A stretch of DNA of 64,000 bases from Brasenia schreberi (GCA_036023115.1 JAYKKT010000056.1:3884501-3948500); one strand, 5' to 3'. Shown: positions 1-12,564, counted from the stretch's first letter. The notes: generated by a model not told the origin, from the sequence alone. Numbers and translations are program-made.

Positions 1-53
1 ACAGATCTGTCATCGTTTCTTTTCTCACTTCCAAATAAACCTCGAACTTCACC

Positions 54-305
54 TGCTCTGTGGCCTACTCACAAGTTGAAGGTCGTGAGTTCGATATCCG
101 GCATGTGCATCTGTTTCGGCCTCCCATTGTGCAAGAAGAGAACCTGGAAATTCGAGTTAGGGGGTATATGTTAAGCCTTTACCCAGGCCGAAGCCTGGCC
201 CTTTTCATCATGCGGTCTTCTTGGTCCTGGTTATACTTTGAGGATGTACTACCCGGCCCCATACCCAGATTTAATTCGAGTCAAGAAGGCGTGCGCTGGA
301 AGTGA
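54..305 (+). mobile_element. tRNA-derived SINE-like element, family 1
   Basis: A box A-like motif (TGCTCTGTGG, 54-63) is followed by a good box B (GTTCGATATCC, 89-99), the internal RNA polymerase III promoter layout of tRNA-derived SINEs. Downstream of box B the sequence resembles the minus-strand element at 34600-34742, including a shared TTCGGCCTCCC block. That similarity suggests a dispersed family. Ends and target-site duplication are not resolved. An 81-codon open frame covers the same bases, but I see no protein family in it. Confidence 0.5.
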
Positions 306-317
306 CTAGTAATACTA

Positions 318-395
318 TCATATCTCCACAGCGACAGAGGTGTACCCATCAAATTATCATATCTCCGCAGCGACAGAGGTGTACCCATAAAATTG
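318..395. repeat. 39-bp tandem duplication
   Basis: Two adjacent copies begin at 318 and 357 and share TCATATCTCC and AGCGACAGAGGTGTACCCAT. They differ at a few positions, so the duplication is not brand new. Confidence 0.8.
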
Positions 396-1321
396 AGTCG
401 AGGAACATTTACTGGAAAATGGAACCAAATTATCAGGAGACCTTTTACATGTGAACATAATCACTTGCAACATGCACATGGACATCTTTCATCCAAAGAG
501 TTGTAAATCTTTGGCATCTCGCTGAAACTAGCTTCTATTTTATTTATCCAAATTCCGGCATCAGTTATCTTGTTCAGGAATCACCCTTCGTCCTCGCGAG
601 ACACACATTCTAAGATCATATCAGGATCTTGCAAATAAACCATAGCAAATTTTCATCATACACCAAAATCTACATAACAGGGATGTCAGTTTTAAGAAAC
701 AACGATGGAAATCAATTATGTACAGTGCGTATATTTGCCTAGCCTCGTCATCAGAGAACAAAAATATTTCCCAAATTTTGGTTTTAAGAGTGACAACCGA
801 TCTTGAAGTTCAGATGTAAAACTGAAAGAACAAGACGGTTGGAAATAGGAGCCTCTAGAATGCAGCCACAGAAGAAGAAACGAGACTGACTCCTTGCTAT
901 TTGCTCGCTCCTGCTAGATAGATTTGAGTTTAATTTGCAGCAAGAACTTGTGGCCGGTACTGGAACAGAGGCGAAAATGAAGCCTAATCAAGAACATCAA
1001 TGAACCATCATCCCGTAGCAACTACTGAAGCTAGGCTGCAGGCTGTTGATATTAGAGGTGTGAAGTGTGAGCTATAACATGATGCACCCAACCACCCATC
1101 TTGCAACCTGGAAAATACACATGAACGTGAGTCAACCTCTCTACCTCGAATCAGCAAGAATTTTCAAGCAAGCCAAAGGTGAAAGCTCATGGAACTCCTT
1201 CATTACAAACTACCCATTTTATCTCTTGCACATTCTGTTGCTCCATCATGGCTAAGGACAAAGCCATGTTGAAATCTTGCTCAACCCTAGGAGTGAGATA
1301 TACTAAATGATTTATCTTCAA
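396..1321. other. Intergenic stretch, no gene seen
   Basis: Only short, stop-interrupted frames are present, and I recognise no domain, RNA gene or transposon in this stretch. Confidence 0.5.
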
Positions 1322-1345
1322 TACTTCTCCTACCTAACTTTCTAA

Positions 1346-1554
1346 ACTCTGCCCGTGTAAGGGCTCACTCTTGCATGACCGGTCCCAAGCTCGGATAAAG
1401 GAGGAGGGTTGTGTTAAGCTTTCGACCGTCATCGTAAAACTTTATCGGACTTATTTACCATGGATTCTACAAATTATGATAGGGCTACGTGGAAACAAAG
1501 AATTCATGTAGCCGACCCCATCTAGTATGGGAAAAGGCTTAGTTGTTGTTGTTG
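1346..1554 (+). mobile_element. Internally deleted RTE-like LINE derivative (209 bp)
   Basis: The first ~135 bases (1346-1480) match the 5' end of the full-length LINE copies F and G, starting at the same point (ACTCYGCCCRTGTAAGG) and running past the pol start region. The sequence then jumps directly to the last ~70 bases of the family, which encode the end of pol (DRATWKQRIHVA), its stop, and the terminal GCTTAGTTGTTGTTGTTG tail. It is flanked by TACTTCTCCTAC (1322-1333) and TACTTCGCCTAC (1555-1566), an 11/12 target-site duplication. It codes for nothing itself and would need enzyme supplied by a full LINE. Confidence 0.75.
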
Positions 1555-1566
1555 TACTTCGCCTAC

Positions 1567-2703
1567 ATTTCTTATCTAAATCATTTTCATGTTATAATAA
1601 CCCGCAATCGCCAAGCAAATTGGCTACTTTTGTTCAGTTTGAAACCAAAGCTAGGAAGTATCATATTTCTATAAATCTCTGAGACGAACCTCCCCCACAA
1701 CCAAAATCAGGCCAAAAACGAGGAAGCATAAAGCAATCATCTAAAATGGTCAGCAAAAAGTAAAGTTTGACCTATTAGCCAAGGAGAAGCTTGATTTTCT
1801 GCACACATGTAGTGTACTAAACCTTGCTTAAATGGTACAAGTATTTTAACTCATCACCAAAAATAGGAGATTTCAAGGCTATGTGGCATGTTAAACACCT
1901 TGACGCCCACAATAGGAAAATTCATCGCTATTTTACAAGTTAAATACTTTGATAGGTGGTAAGGATCATGAGACAAGGCAATTTAGGTAGTAAGATTTGG
2001 GCTTAGCAAGCAACACAAGACCAACAATGCATGTCCAATGTATGCTAGAAGCTAAAGTAGTATCTATTCAACAAAAATCCTCAATTCTCTGAGCTTCCAG
2101 CTAACATATCCCCAAAACCAAATTTGAGCTCAATGAAGCTCTATGGTCCTTTTTGAATATTAAAGGTGACTGTGGAAGCAATGGATGGATTTAAAAGTTC
2201 AAAACAATCACTCACAGAATTAATGAAAGTCCAAAGGCCTATGGTGTTCAATGCCAAGAAACTGTAAGGAGGACATGCAATTGTAAATGATATAATCCAA
2301 ATGCTAGCAGAAGAACATGGTAAAGTCACAGTGCCGTGTTTCAGTATAGGAGTGGCTAGTCTCCATAAACTGCCGATGTACAAATAAAGAACATAAACAA
2401 GTCACTGCTTGGAATCAAATGTAACAGCAACGTATAATCAAAATGAGCACTCAACCAACTGCATAACACCTGATGCTGAAGAATGAAAGCCACTGAATTT
2501 CGCACCCGAATGCCAACAGAAAACCGACATGAAGTATTTGAAAGACTGATCACAACAGCAGAAAGTTCGGAAAGTGTCCCAACTCCTAACTCAGGAAAAG
2601 TCAACTCCTAATACAACATTTTAATAGGCCTAACAACGTAAAATAACACAAAAGTTAGACAGTCTAGAAGCTTTTTCTGCAGTTCCACATCAATTGAGTT
2701 GCC
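1567..2703. other. Non-coding stretch, no gene seen
   Basis: AT-rich sequence with only short frames. It could hold downstream sequence of the minus-strand gene at 3691-4065, but no splice structure can be fixed from sequence alone. Confidence 0.4.
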
Positions 2704-2958
2704 AATCTGGTGAATGTTGTACCTAGAGCTTTGAAAGTGAGAATGACAACAAATTCAAAGAACATTGAATTCCGATGTGTATGCTTTCTGATTTTTTACG
2801 TGAGGATCCTAACAGTACTTTAGCTGAATCTGGTGAACACTGTACCTAGAGAAAACTTTGAAAGTGAGAATGACAACAAATTCAAAGAACACTAAATTCC
2901 GATGTGTATGCTTTCTGATTTCTGATGTAAGGATCCTAAGTTCTAACAGTACTTTAGC
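2704..2958. repeat. 123-bp tandem duplication
   Basis: Two copies start at 2704 and 2827. Each runs from AATCTGGTGAA through a shared AAAGTGAGAATGACAACAAA block to GGATCCTAA and CAGTACTTTAGC. Small indels separate the copies. Frames across them are not conserved, so I do not call them coding. Confidence 0.85.
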
Positions 2959-3690
2959 CGTTCGACTAGAAAGTTCTTGAAGTTCGCCTACTATTGTCAA
3001 ACATATATACTTTTGTGAAATCTTTTCTAAGGAAATTTGAGTTTGAAGTGTCAAAGTTGCACTATATAGACATGCAGCCCACACCAGATCTGATATCGAA
3101 GGTGATCTCTTTCCTCTTGCAAAGCTTAGCTCTAACATTTAAGAACATCAAATAAATGAATTCTACATAACCACTACAGCCAATAGATAGCATCCAATAT
3201 ACCAAACCGATCAAACCAAAATTAACAAATCCGTATAATACAAAAAAGCGTGGCTTATGCAGTCGGATAAACTTGAACACGAGGAATCTAACAGAATCTA
3301 AATCTCACATGCGAATGCTTCCCAGATCAATTCATTCCACCACAATTATAGTCAATTGTCAGAATCCAATCAAGCGACAAAGAAATAGAAGGAATCATAA
3401 AGAATCAAAGCCTATTCGCATACAACGGATATCGTTTAGGTAAAAATTATAAGGAATTCGACTTCAGAAGCTTAAACACACAATTGGGTATTCTCCAAAT
3501 CAATGAATCTCACACTAGCAGCCCAAACCTCAATCAAGACCAACCCGATTCCAATAAAAAACCAAAGACATGAAACAAATCAATAAGGAACGACCCCATA
3601 TCAGTAAAACAGACAATATACAGAAAGGCACGCATAGTGAACGCATTTAACAGAAGAATAACAAAGAAAAATCTCAAAAAACTACCAACA
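2959..3690. other. Likely 3' flank of the small minus-strand gene
   Basis: Downstream of the stop at 3691 on the minus strand, this AT-rich stretch holds no other gene I can support and may include the 3' untranslated region. Confidence 0.4.
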
Positions 3691-4065
3691 TCAATTAATC
3701 TTGGCGAGGCGCTGGGAAGCGATGGAGATGAGCGATTGGATCTTGGCAATGGCAGACGACTTGTCCGGCGGGCAATTGGCGAGGGCAAGCCGGAGAGAAG
3801 CGAGCGCCGACTCGAAGTTGCTAGAGGCTAGAGACCCGCAGGCCGCCCTGTAGGCCTCGTCGGCGATGCGGACGTCGTGGGGAGACGCCTCTGACGACGA
3901 CGGTGTTTTAGGGGCGTCGCTCTTGAAGTCGATAGTCTGGGCGTACTCAACCGCGGCGATGGCGGCGTCGACCTCCGCCATGAGGCATTCGGGCGTCGGC
4001 GGCATCGATTTGAACGTGTCGTAGACACTCCAGTACCCCTTACGCCCCGCCCCCCCCGAACCCAT
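3691..4065 (-). CDS. Small single-exon protein of unknown function (124 aa)
   Basis: An uninterrupted frame of 124 codons starts with MGSGGAGRKGYWSVYDTFKS. It is markedly richer in G+C than its flanks, as expected for a real plant exon in AT-rich surroundings. The start ATG has A at -3 and G at +4, and a (GA)n tract typical of plant 5' leaders lies just upstream. Residues ~28-43 (AEVDAAIAAVEYAQTI) and ~69-122 look like amphipathic alpha-helices. The second stretch (ADEAYRAACGSLASSNFESA, then SLRLALANC) resembles a degenerate TPR-like helical hairpin. There is no signal peptide, membrane segment or catalytic motif. I do not recognise the family, so no function is assigned. Overlapping plus-strand and other-frame ORFs are shadows of it. 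Confidence 0.68.
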   Translation of the reverse strand: MGSGGAGRKGYWSVYDTFKSMPPTPECLMAEVDAAIAAVEYAQTIDFKSDAPKTPSSSEASPHDVRIADEAYRAACGSLASSNFESALASLRLALANCPPDKSSAIAKIQSLISIASQRLAKIN

Positions 4066-4068
4066 CGT

Positions 4069-4087
4069 CTCTCTCTCTCTCTCTCTC
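4069..4087. repeat. (CT)n tract in the probable 5' leader
   Basis: A pure CT run (GA on the minus strand) lies 3 bases upstream of the start codon at 4065. GA/CT tracts are common in plant leaders and core promoters and may bind GAGA-type factors; that role is inference. Confidence 0.7.
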
Positions 4088-5329
4088 CTGTGGGATTAAG
4101 AATCTTAGAGGAGCCTTTAGTCTAATATGATCTTCATTTATGTGACGCTTATGACGGACTAAGGTCAATACCGGACCTATATCATGCTATTATCCTGATT
4201 TGGGGGATGAGATGAACGGGAGAAGACTTAACTGTCCACTAAAAACTTGGAATCAGGAGAATAAAAATCATTTGTTTTAATAAATAAATAAATAAAATGG
4301 AGATGCACCTAGCTAGAGCGTGGGTTCAACTGGCAACGCTCTCTGACGCTGTTGCTGCCGGTGAGGGTGGGGGAACTAAGATTCAGACATAGGATACTTA
4401 AAATCAAGGCAAGGGCAACGGTAAGAATATTATTGTATTAGTTATTTTTATAAGATGTTGGTGGTGAAGATGAGGTGGTAACTTCACAAAGGTATAATGT
4501 GGTTTGTGGGTTTATCAATTTGGTGTATGTTTCGAAAAGTCTTTTAGACTATCCCATGATTGTTATCGTTAGTCAAATTAGTGAGAAATATCAATGTGCC
4601 TATAAACTACTCATTGAATATTGATTTAATATTAGATACTAAATTGGAATTTCATATAAATTTATCACTATTAAATTAAACATAACTAGTAATATTCAAG
4701 AACATTTAATATTCATTAATATTTAACTTTAATATGAATTGATATTTATGTATAATATTAGATATAAGCTAATATTGTGAGTGACATTATAAATGATATT
4801 GATGTGATAGGTGATACTCGTATGACAGATGATGTAGTAATTTAATCAATTAATATAAGTTAACATGGTGGGTGACATCAAACATTACCAATCGTTTCAT
4901 CTTCAAGTGATATTGTTAACTGATTTGGATTAATGTGATGGATGGTTAACCACATAGTATCACATTTAAACTATAAGGACTAAACATAGAAACCATTGGG
5001 CAGTTATGTAATGATTTCCCAAAAACTTAGGTTAAATACTGAAGTTATTAGATAAAAAGTTAACATAAAATAACTTAGACACATCAAACGAACTACAAGA
5101 ATCTTTAGAGAAAAAGTACCATAAATTATGATAAAGACCGATTGGGTAGGAGAACGAGCATAATGACCACTTAGAACCCATGTAGATATACTCACTCAAC
5201 ATGAGTGTACACATGGTTTTGCTTATTTAGCATTGTCTATAAGTAAAAGCAACCAGCATTTGATTAGCATTTGAGAAGCTAGATCTTAAGATCCTTGTGA
5301 ATATAAGACAAGATTTCTTATACAAGCTT
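4088..5329. other. AT-rich intergenic DNA, no gene seen
   Basis: The first few hundred bases presumably carry the promoter of the minus-strand gene at 3691-4065, but no convincing TATA box can be fixed. The rest is AT-rich with only stop-riddled frames. Confidence 0.4.
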
Positions 5330-5347
5330 CTCTCTATTTAAGTGGTT

Positions 5348-8300
5348 CAACAACAACAACAACTAAGCCTTTTCTCATACTAGACGGGGTCGACTACATG
5401 GATTCTTTGTTTCCACAGATCCCTATCGTGTGCCATGTTAGCAGTTAACTCACAATAAGCTAGATCATTCTTTATTGTTTCTTTCCAACACTTTTGTGGT
5501 CGTCCTCTAGCTCTTTTAATACTTTCCAAATTTAGTTTTTCATACATTCTTACAGGTTCTTCTTTTGATTTTCTTTCTATATGTCCAAACCATCTTAAAC
5601 GATATTTTCTCATTTTATCCTCTATTGGTGCCACTCCTAATTTGTTTCTAATAACCTCATTATGTATACGATCTTTTCTTGTATGACCACAAATCCATCT
5701 CAACATCTTCATTTCTGTCACAGACATCTTTTGTATATGTTGATAATTAACTGCCCAATACTCATAACCATAAAACATGGCAGGCCTAATTGTTACTCTA
5801 TAATATTTACCTTTTAACTTTAATGGTATCTTCTTATCACAAAGAATACCTGATGCTCCTTTCCATTTTAATCAACCAACATTAATTCTATGCATAACAT
5901 CTCCATCAATTCTTCCATCACTTTGAAAAATTGACCCTAGGTATTTAAAACTTTCCTTTTGGGGGATGCAATGTGTGCCAATTTTAATTTCTATGTCCTC
6001 TGAGATAACCAAATGATCAAACTTACATTCCATATATTCTATCTTTGTTCTACTAAGTCGGAGGCCTTTGCTTTCTAATGTTTCTCTCCATAATTCCAAT
6101 TTTCTATTAACTTTATCCTTAGACTCCTCCACTAATACAATGTCATCTGCAAATAATATACACCAAGGTACTTCATCTTGAATATGTTTTGTTAACTCAT
6201 CAATCATCATTATAAATAAGTATGGACTTAAAGTTGATCCTTGATGTAACCCAATATTAACTTCAAAGAAGTCTGTCATTCCTTCATGAGTCCTTACACG
6301 TTTTTGCACCATCATACATGTCTCTTATAAGGTTAATGTATGTCAATGGGATACCTCTTTTTTCTAAAGTTCTCCACAAAACCTCCCTCGGTACCCTTTC
6401 ATAAGCTTTTTCTAGATCAATAAATATCATGTGAAGGTATTTCCTTTTTGCTCTAAAATGTTCCATAAGACATCTCAAAAGGTGAATCGCTTCAACAGTA
6501 GATTTGCCTGACATGAATCCAAATTGGTTCTGTGTTGTACTTGATACTTGTCTTAACTTACGTTCGATAATTCTTTTCCACAATTTCATAGTATGGCTCA
6601 TTAATTTGATACCTCAATAATTCACACAATTTTGAATGTCTCCCTTGTTCTTATATATGGGTATAAGTGTACTTGCTCTCCATTTCTCGGGTATCTTTTG
6701 GTTTTTCCATATTTCATTAAATAGTCTTGTGAGAGTGATTAATATTTCTCCTAGTATTTTCTAAACTTCTATAGGAATATTATCTGATCCTACCGATTTA
6801 TCACCCTTCATACGTTTAAGAGCCTCTTTGACTTCATTCTTTTGAATACGTCGGTAGAAATTGTGGTTTATATACTTTCTGATTTGGCTAACTCTCCTAA
6901 GTTAATACTAACATCTTTATTTTCATTAAAAAGCTTATAAAAATAGTTTTTCCATCTATTTCTTATATCATCATTTGCCACTAGAATTTTTTCATCCTTG
7001 TCCTTAAATGCATCTAACATAATTAATGTCTTTCGTTTTCTTATCTCTAGCCCTCGCTATCCTAAAAATATCTCTTTCACTCTCTTTTGAGTTGAGTTTT
7101 TTATATAAATACTCCCAAATTTTAGGTTTTGCTTCATTCACGGCCTTTTTAGCTTCCTTCTTTGCTTTCTTATAAGCCTAGAAAGTTTCACTAGTTTTCT
7201 TAGCATAATGTAATTTGTAACATGCCCTCTTTGCCTTGATTTTATTTTGCACTACTTCACTCCACCACCAAGCTTCTTTTTGTGCCGGTACACCTCCCTT
7301 AGATACACCTAACACATCTTTCACCACTTTCCTAATATGTATAGCTATATTGTTCTACATATCACAGGGTGTACCAACATAATTCCAAACATCTCCTTGA
7401 AGGAGTTTCTGTTTAAATATATCTTCTTTCTCGCTTTTGAGGTTTCACCATTTAGTCTGAATAGCTCGATGCACTCTTTTCTTCTTTGTCTATTTTTTAA
7501 TTTGTAAATCCATAACTAAAAGTCGATGTTGGGTAGTTAAGCTTTCTCCTGGAATTACCTTGCAATCTTTACAACACGCTCTATCTTTTTTTCTACAAAT
7601 AAAATAATCAATTTGTGTTTGTGATAAGCCACTCTTATAAGTAATTAAATATTCATCTCATTTTTTGAATATTGTATTGACTATAAAGAGCTCAAATGCC
7701 ATAGCAAAATTTAAAATCTCCCTACCTTCCTCATTTATATCCTCAAAACCAAAGTTTCCATGAATCCCTTGATATTCTAATGCATCTTTACCGACATGTT
7801 TATTTAAGTCTCCTCCTAAACAAATCATCTCCCGTTGTGGAATCTTTTGAATCACCTTATCAAACTCTTCCCAAAAAGTTGTCTTTATACTATCTTCTAG
7901 TCCTACTTGGGGTGCGTGAGCACAAACTATATTTAAAGCCTTTGCTCCTAAAACTAATTTCAATGTCATGATTCGGTCACCATATCGTTTTATGTCTACT
8001 ACACTATCCTTTAAATCTTTATTTATGATAATAGCAACTCCATTTTGAGCCTTTTCTTTACCTGAGTATCATAATTTAAAACCTGTATCCTCTATCTCCT
8101 TTGCTTTTTCTCCAACCCATTTTGTCTCTTGTAAACATAGAATATGAATCTTTCTCCGAATCATAATATCTACCACCTCCATTAGCTTACCGGATAATAT
8201 TCCGATATTCCAAGAACCAATACGAATTTTATTATCTAGGACTAGCTTCCTTACCCCCGCATCCGTCCATATTCAAAATGCGGAGACCCTCTTTGAAAAT

Positions 8301-8374
8301 TATTCACTACATTCGGGAGGCAATGTAGCGGGACTAACTTCTTTACCCATACCCATCCATGATGTGGGAACCCT
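5348..8374 (-). mobile_element. RTE-like LINE copy B, 5'-truncated
   Basis: The element reads on the minus strand and its 3' (GTT)n tail lies at 5348. It covers the reverse transcriptase, linker and endonuclease regions but stops short of the 5' end seen in copies F and G. The flanks CTCTCTATTTAAGTGGTT (5330-5347) and CTCTCTATTTAAATGATT (8375-8392) match at 16 of 18 positions and are its target-site duplication. Two mismatches imply an old insertion. Confidence 0.9.
5380..8270 (-). pseudogene. LINE copy B pol relic (endonuclease-reverse transcriptase)
   Basis: Reading from 8270 down, the N-terminal endonuclease includes the LCLQETKWVGEK motif (active-site Glu) and GGDLNKHVG. A charged linker follows, then reverse transcriptase with the catalytic [12 protein letters not shown] and [12 protein letters not shown] motifs. 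The C-terminal end matches RIHVVDPV at 5380. The frame is broken many times. A 2-base deletion near 6300 splits the reverse transcriptase between frames 6284-6601 and 5872-6315, and stops separate 5872 from the C-terminal piece 5380-5778. Both catalytic reverse transcriptase motifs survive at sequence level, but no full protein can be made. Confidence 0.88.
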
Positions 8375-8449
8375 CTCTCTATTTAAATGATTATTATATT
8401 TTATTATAAAATATCAAAATAGTTAATTAAAGCATATTAAAACCAATAC

Positions 8450-8700
8450 TTAGTTGTTTCAAGTGGTTCAACACTTGATCCCCTTAAACAAGGTCTTCAG
8501 TCGAGTCTTTAGATGGAGGAAACTACTCTGCCAAAAGCTTCATGCCCATAGTGGGTTATCCTAGCTCGAACTAGATTAGTCATGGCCCTTGTAGGCTTTT
8601 GGATTCCCATTGTTTAGACGAAAGATGGTAATGGAGTAGGTTGGACCATCTTCCTAAATAATCTAACAAGTGGCCTATGTAGGCTTGTAGATACCAATGG
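8450..8700 (+). mobile_element. tRNA-derived SINE-like element, family 2
   Basis: A box A-like TGGTTCAACACT (8464-8475) is followed by a box B-like CAGTCGAGTCTT (8498-8509). The body and tail can be aligned with the minus-strand element at 49998-50187, including similar GGCYCTTGTAGGCTTTTGGA-type tails. The tail region (about 8590-8630) is partly repeated at 8660-8705, suggesting a second, nested or duplicated tail. There is no coding content. Confidence 0.45.
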
Positions 8701-8709
8701 TTTAGGGGA

Positions 8710-9328
8710 TAGCAATGTAATATATGAAATCTTAATTGTCAATTAAAAGCTTAGAATCAACAACTTCTCTTTTTGGATTGTCAAGATAGTACCCGATTAC
8801 AAATGGGTGTAGTTTGTATAAGAGTGAGAAGGGGTTCCTAATAGAGCCCTTCTATACAAGTGAAGAAGTGAAGAAAGGATTAGGTAACAGAGATGCCTAA
8901 TAAAAACAGACGACAAAGAACAATAATGATGTTAAACCAAAACTAAAGAAAGAAAAACCAAAACATAAAGCCGTGATGTAGAATCATCAACTTAGTAAAA
9001 CAAATATATACATTTGATGCTTATTATAATGATAAATATTTAAAAAAAGAGAGAGATTTGTGCCTTTTGAGGAGTGAAAGGCTTTAACTTGGGAAGTGTA
9101 CTAGCGCCCTTCGAGTATGTTGTGTTCTTTGGAGGAGAGACATACTTTCACTTGGAAAGAGTAGTCGATACCTAATGGGAGAAAATACTTTAAAATCATA
9201 TAGTTTTAACTTTTTTGTTAAAAATTATTTTATATTATATATTCAGCTACATCTTAATCATGTTTGTGTTATATATAAGCTAGTATAGTACTACTATTAT
9301 GCAAAAGGCCTAACAAGCTTGGTATAAG
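8710..9328. other. AT-rich spacer, no gene seen
   Basis: No open frame of note and no recognised repeat between the SINE-like element and LINE copy C. Confidence 0.45.
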
Positions 9329-10918
9329 CTAATTGTTGCTCTATAATATTTACCTTTTAACTTTAATGGTATCTTCTTATCACAAAGAATACTTAATGCT
9401 CCTCTCCATTTAGCCAACCAACATTAATTCTATGCATAACATCTCCATCAATTCTTCATCACTCTCAAAAATTGATCTTAGGTATTTAAAACTTTCCTTT
9501 TGAGGGATACAATGTGTGCCAATTTTAATTTCTATGTCCTTTGAAGTAACCATATGATCAAACTTACATTCCATATTTATGTCTTTGTTCTACTAAGTCG
9601 GAAGCTTTTACTTTCTAATGTTTCTTTCTATAGTTCTAATTTTCTATTAACTTGTTTCTTAGACTCCTCCACTAACACAATGTCATCTGCAAATAACGTA
9701 CACCAAGGTACTTCATCTTGAATATGTTTTATTAACTCATCAATCACCATTATAAATAAGTATGGACTTAAAGTTGATCCTTGATGTAACCTAATATTAA
9801 CTTCAAAGAAGTCAATCATTCCTTCATGAGTCCTTACACATGTTTTGCACCATCATACATGTCTCTTATAAGGTTTATGTATGTCAACGGGATACCTCTT
9901 TTTTCCAAGGTTCTCCAAAGAACCTCTCTCGATACCCTATTGTAAGCTTTTTCTAGATCAATAAATATCATGTGAAGGACTTTCTTTTTTTCTCTAAAAT
10001 GTTCTATAAGATGTTTCAAAAGGTGAATCGCTTTAATAATAGATCTGCCTAGCATGAATCCAAATTGGTTCTCTATTGTACTCGATACTTGTCTTAACCT
10101 ACGTTCGATAATTCTTTCCCACAGTTTCATAGTATGGCTCATTAACTTGATACCCTGAAAATTCGCACAATTCTGAATATCTCCCTTGTTCTTATATATG
10201 GGTATAAGTGTCCTCGCTCTCCATTCCTTGGACATCTTTTAGTTTCTCCATATTTCATTAAATAGTGTTATGAGACAAGTTATTCTTATTTCTCCTAAGA
10301 TTTTCCAAATGTTATAGGAAAATTGTCTAGTCCTATCGATTTATCACCCTTTATATGTCTAAGAGCGAGCCTCTTTGACTTCATTTTGTTGAATACGTCG
10401 GTAGAAATTGTGTTTATATACTTTTCTGATTTGGCTAACTCTCCTAAGCTAATACTAACATCTTTATTTTAAATTATACAAATAATTTTTTCATCTATTT
10501 CTTATATCATCATTTGCCACTAGAATTTTTTCATCCTCATCTTTGATGCATCTAACATAATTAAGATCTTTAGTTTTCTTATCTCTAGTCCTAGTTATCC
10601 TACAAATATCTTTTTCACTCTCTTTTGAGTTGAGTTTTTTTATATTAATCCTCCCAAATTTTAGCTTTTGCTTCAGTGACAACCTTTTTTGCTTCCTTGT
10701 TTGCTTTCTTATAAGCCTATAAAATTTCACTAGTTTTCTTAGCATAATGTAATTTGTAACAGGCCCTCTTTGCCTTGATTTTATTTTGTACTATTTTACT
10801 CCACCACCAAGCTTCTTTTTGTACCAGTACACCTCCCTTAGATTCACCTAACACATCTTTCACCACTTTCATAATATGTATAGTTATATTGTTCCACATG
10901 TCACAAGGTATATCAACA
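9329..10918 (-). mobile_element. RTE-like LINE copy C, truncated at both ends
   Basis: This is a minus-strand fragment of the family. It begins within the C-terminal pol region (it lacks the last ~440 bases and the GTT tail) and stops in the endonuclease-reverse transcriptase linker at about 10918. The missing 3' end shows it was cut down after insertion, since LINE insertion itself only truncates the 5' end. Pol remnants are 9628-9819 (keeps [11 protein letters not shown]), 9834-10235 ([11 protein letters not shown]), 10491-10745 and 10717-10899. Loss of one base in a T run near 9843 separates the first two. Confidence 0.85.
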
Positions 10919-12564
10919 TTGTTTTAATTTAATCATAAAAGAAAATTTTAATTTTACCAAAAATAGAAGAAAGATAGTGCATACCATGAAATGCATACAT
11001 AAATAAGTATGTTTGATACCCTAGCAAATAAAATTTTATTTTTGCCATAAAAAGAAAAGAAAAACATGGAATTAACAACTATATGCATGCATACGATTGT
11101 TTTGATTCCATGCATTAAAAATTTCCTATATTTGGAATAATCAGTCCTTTTGGTGCATATACTAAGTTGTTTCTGGCAACACTGTTTTTCTTCTTCTTAG
11201 GTTTCGGATCGTTTGCTCAACCTGCAAGATTTATATTACATTTCAAATTGGCCATATACTAAATTGCCGATGGTGGCACGATTTCTTTCCTTATTTAATT
11301 AATAAGGAAAGAAATTTGCAATGATTTTTTCCCACAAAGCCATCAACAAACAAGAGAGAGTTTAGCTAAAATTGAGCTCATTCAGCTTTCTTTTTACCTT
11401 CCTAACATCCTTTGCAACTTGATGAAGCAAAGGCATGATTACTTGATTAACATAAATTTAACTAACATCACCCTGCACTTTTTTGGGGGTTCGAAGATTG
11501 ATTTCCTTCAGTGAAAGTTCACTTTAGTAGAGCACAACACAGTATGCTACCATATGGTTTTGCATCAATCAATTTACTACGATGTGGTTCATACCATTTA
11601 TCACCTTAATGCAGATTACGTAACGCTTTGACCTCGTGGCAAATAAACTCTAACTTATGTCTGACATGGCTCATGAAACGTCATTGCAAGCAAAAGAGTC
11701 CATGTCAACAACAACTAGTATAATTTAATTAATTGCTAATTATTAAATTGACAAATAAACCCCAAATTTGTTATTGAGTTAATTTTAAGATTAATTATTA
11801 TTGTTACTTATTATTTATATCTTTATATTTTTAATTAATTAGTAAATCATATCAATTAAATAATTCTTTTAGCATTTGAAAATTAATTTTAAGGTGAAAG
11901 AGTAATCAATTAATCAATGAATATAAAATATGTTTCTTGGTTAGGATTATTAAATAAAATAAATAATGGTTAGATATAATTATTGACTTCTTAAATATTT
12001 TATATTATTTTAGTTAATATGATTCATTTATTGGTTATGACATGAAAATTGAAAGTTATATGAATTAATTCAATAATTATACTTATTAATTAATTTCTGA
12101 AAACTTAATTAATCAATTTTATTATACTAATATTAGCTAAATTATTTCATTTTTTATGTGTGAATGAAAAAGATTTCTAAATAATATTTTATTAAAATTA
12201 ATCTTAAACTAATTTTTAATTCAAATAATTAGTTTAACGTTCGACATGGTTTGTTTATATGATGGTCAAAATTCTGCTCACTTTTTTTTACATGGGATTG
12301 AGCTTCAAGTGATGAGAATGAGGTTTATAAAATGACATTTATTTTCCTTAATTTGTCGTAATGCTTTGGTCAGCCTAGTAGTGTGAAACGTGCTTGTGTT
12401 AGATAGGCCGCGAGCCTAATTTTACATCATCTCTATATTTTTTGCCATGTAAAACCACCTAGAACTTATAGGAGACATATCAGGGTCTAGTTAGCATCAA
12501 ACACATGCTTTCGTAAACCGGTTCGGATGGGTTCACCATAGCTCAAGATCAAACTGACGCATTT
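10919..12564. other. Very AT-rich stretch, no gene seen
   Basis: Dense in TTAATTAA-like words, especially 11700-12240, with stops in all frames. It could act as a matrix-attachment-type region, but that is speculation from composition alone. Confidence 0.4.
11281..11315. repeat. Perfect inverted repeat (15-bp stems)
   Basis: ATTTCTTTCCTTATT and its exact reverse complement flank a 5-base TAATT loop. No coding frame or transposon terminal context is evident around it. Confidence 0.85.

Noticed and set aside
4300..4390. Possible tRNA-like A and B boxes
   Set aside because: Box B is poor, spacing is wrong, and no second copy is visible in the window.
5345..5362. Regular CAA repeats at several places as a possible independent microsatellite
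   Set aside because: They are the (GTT)n 3' tails of the LINE copies on the minus strand.
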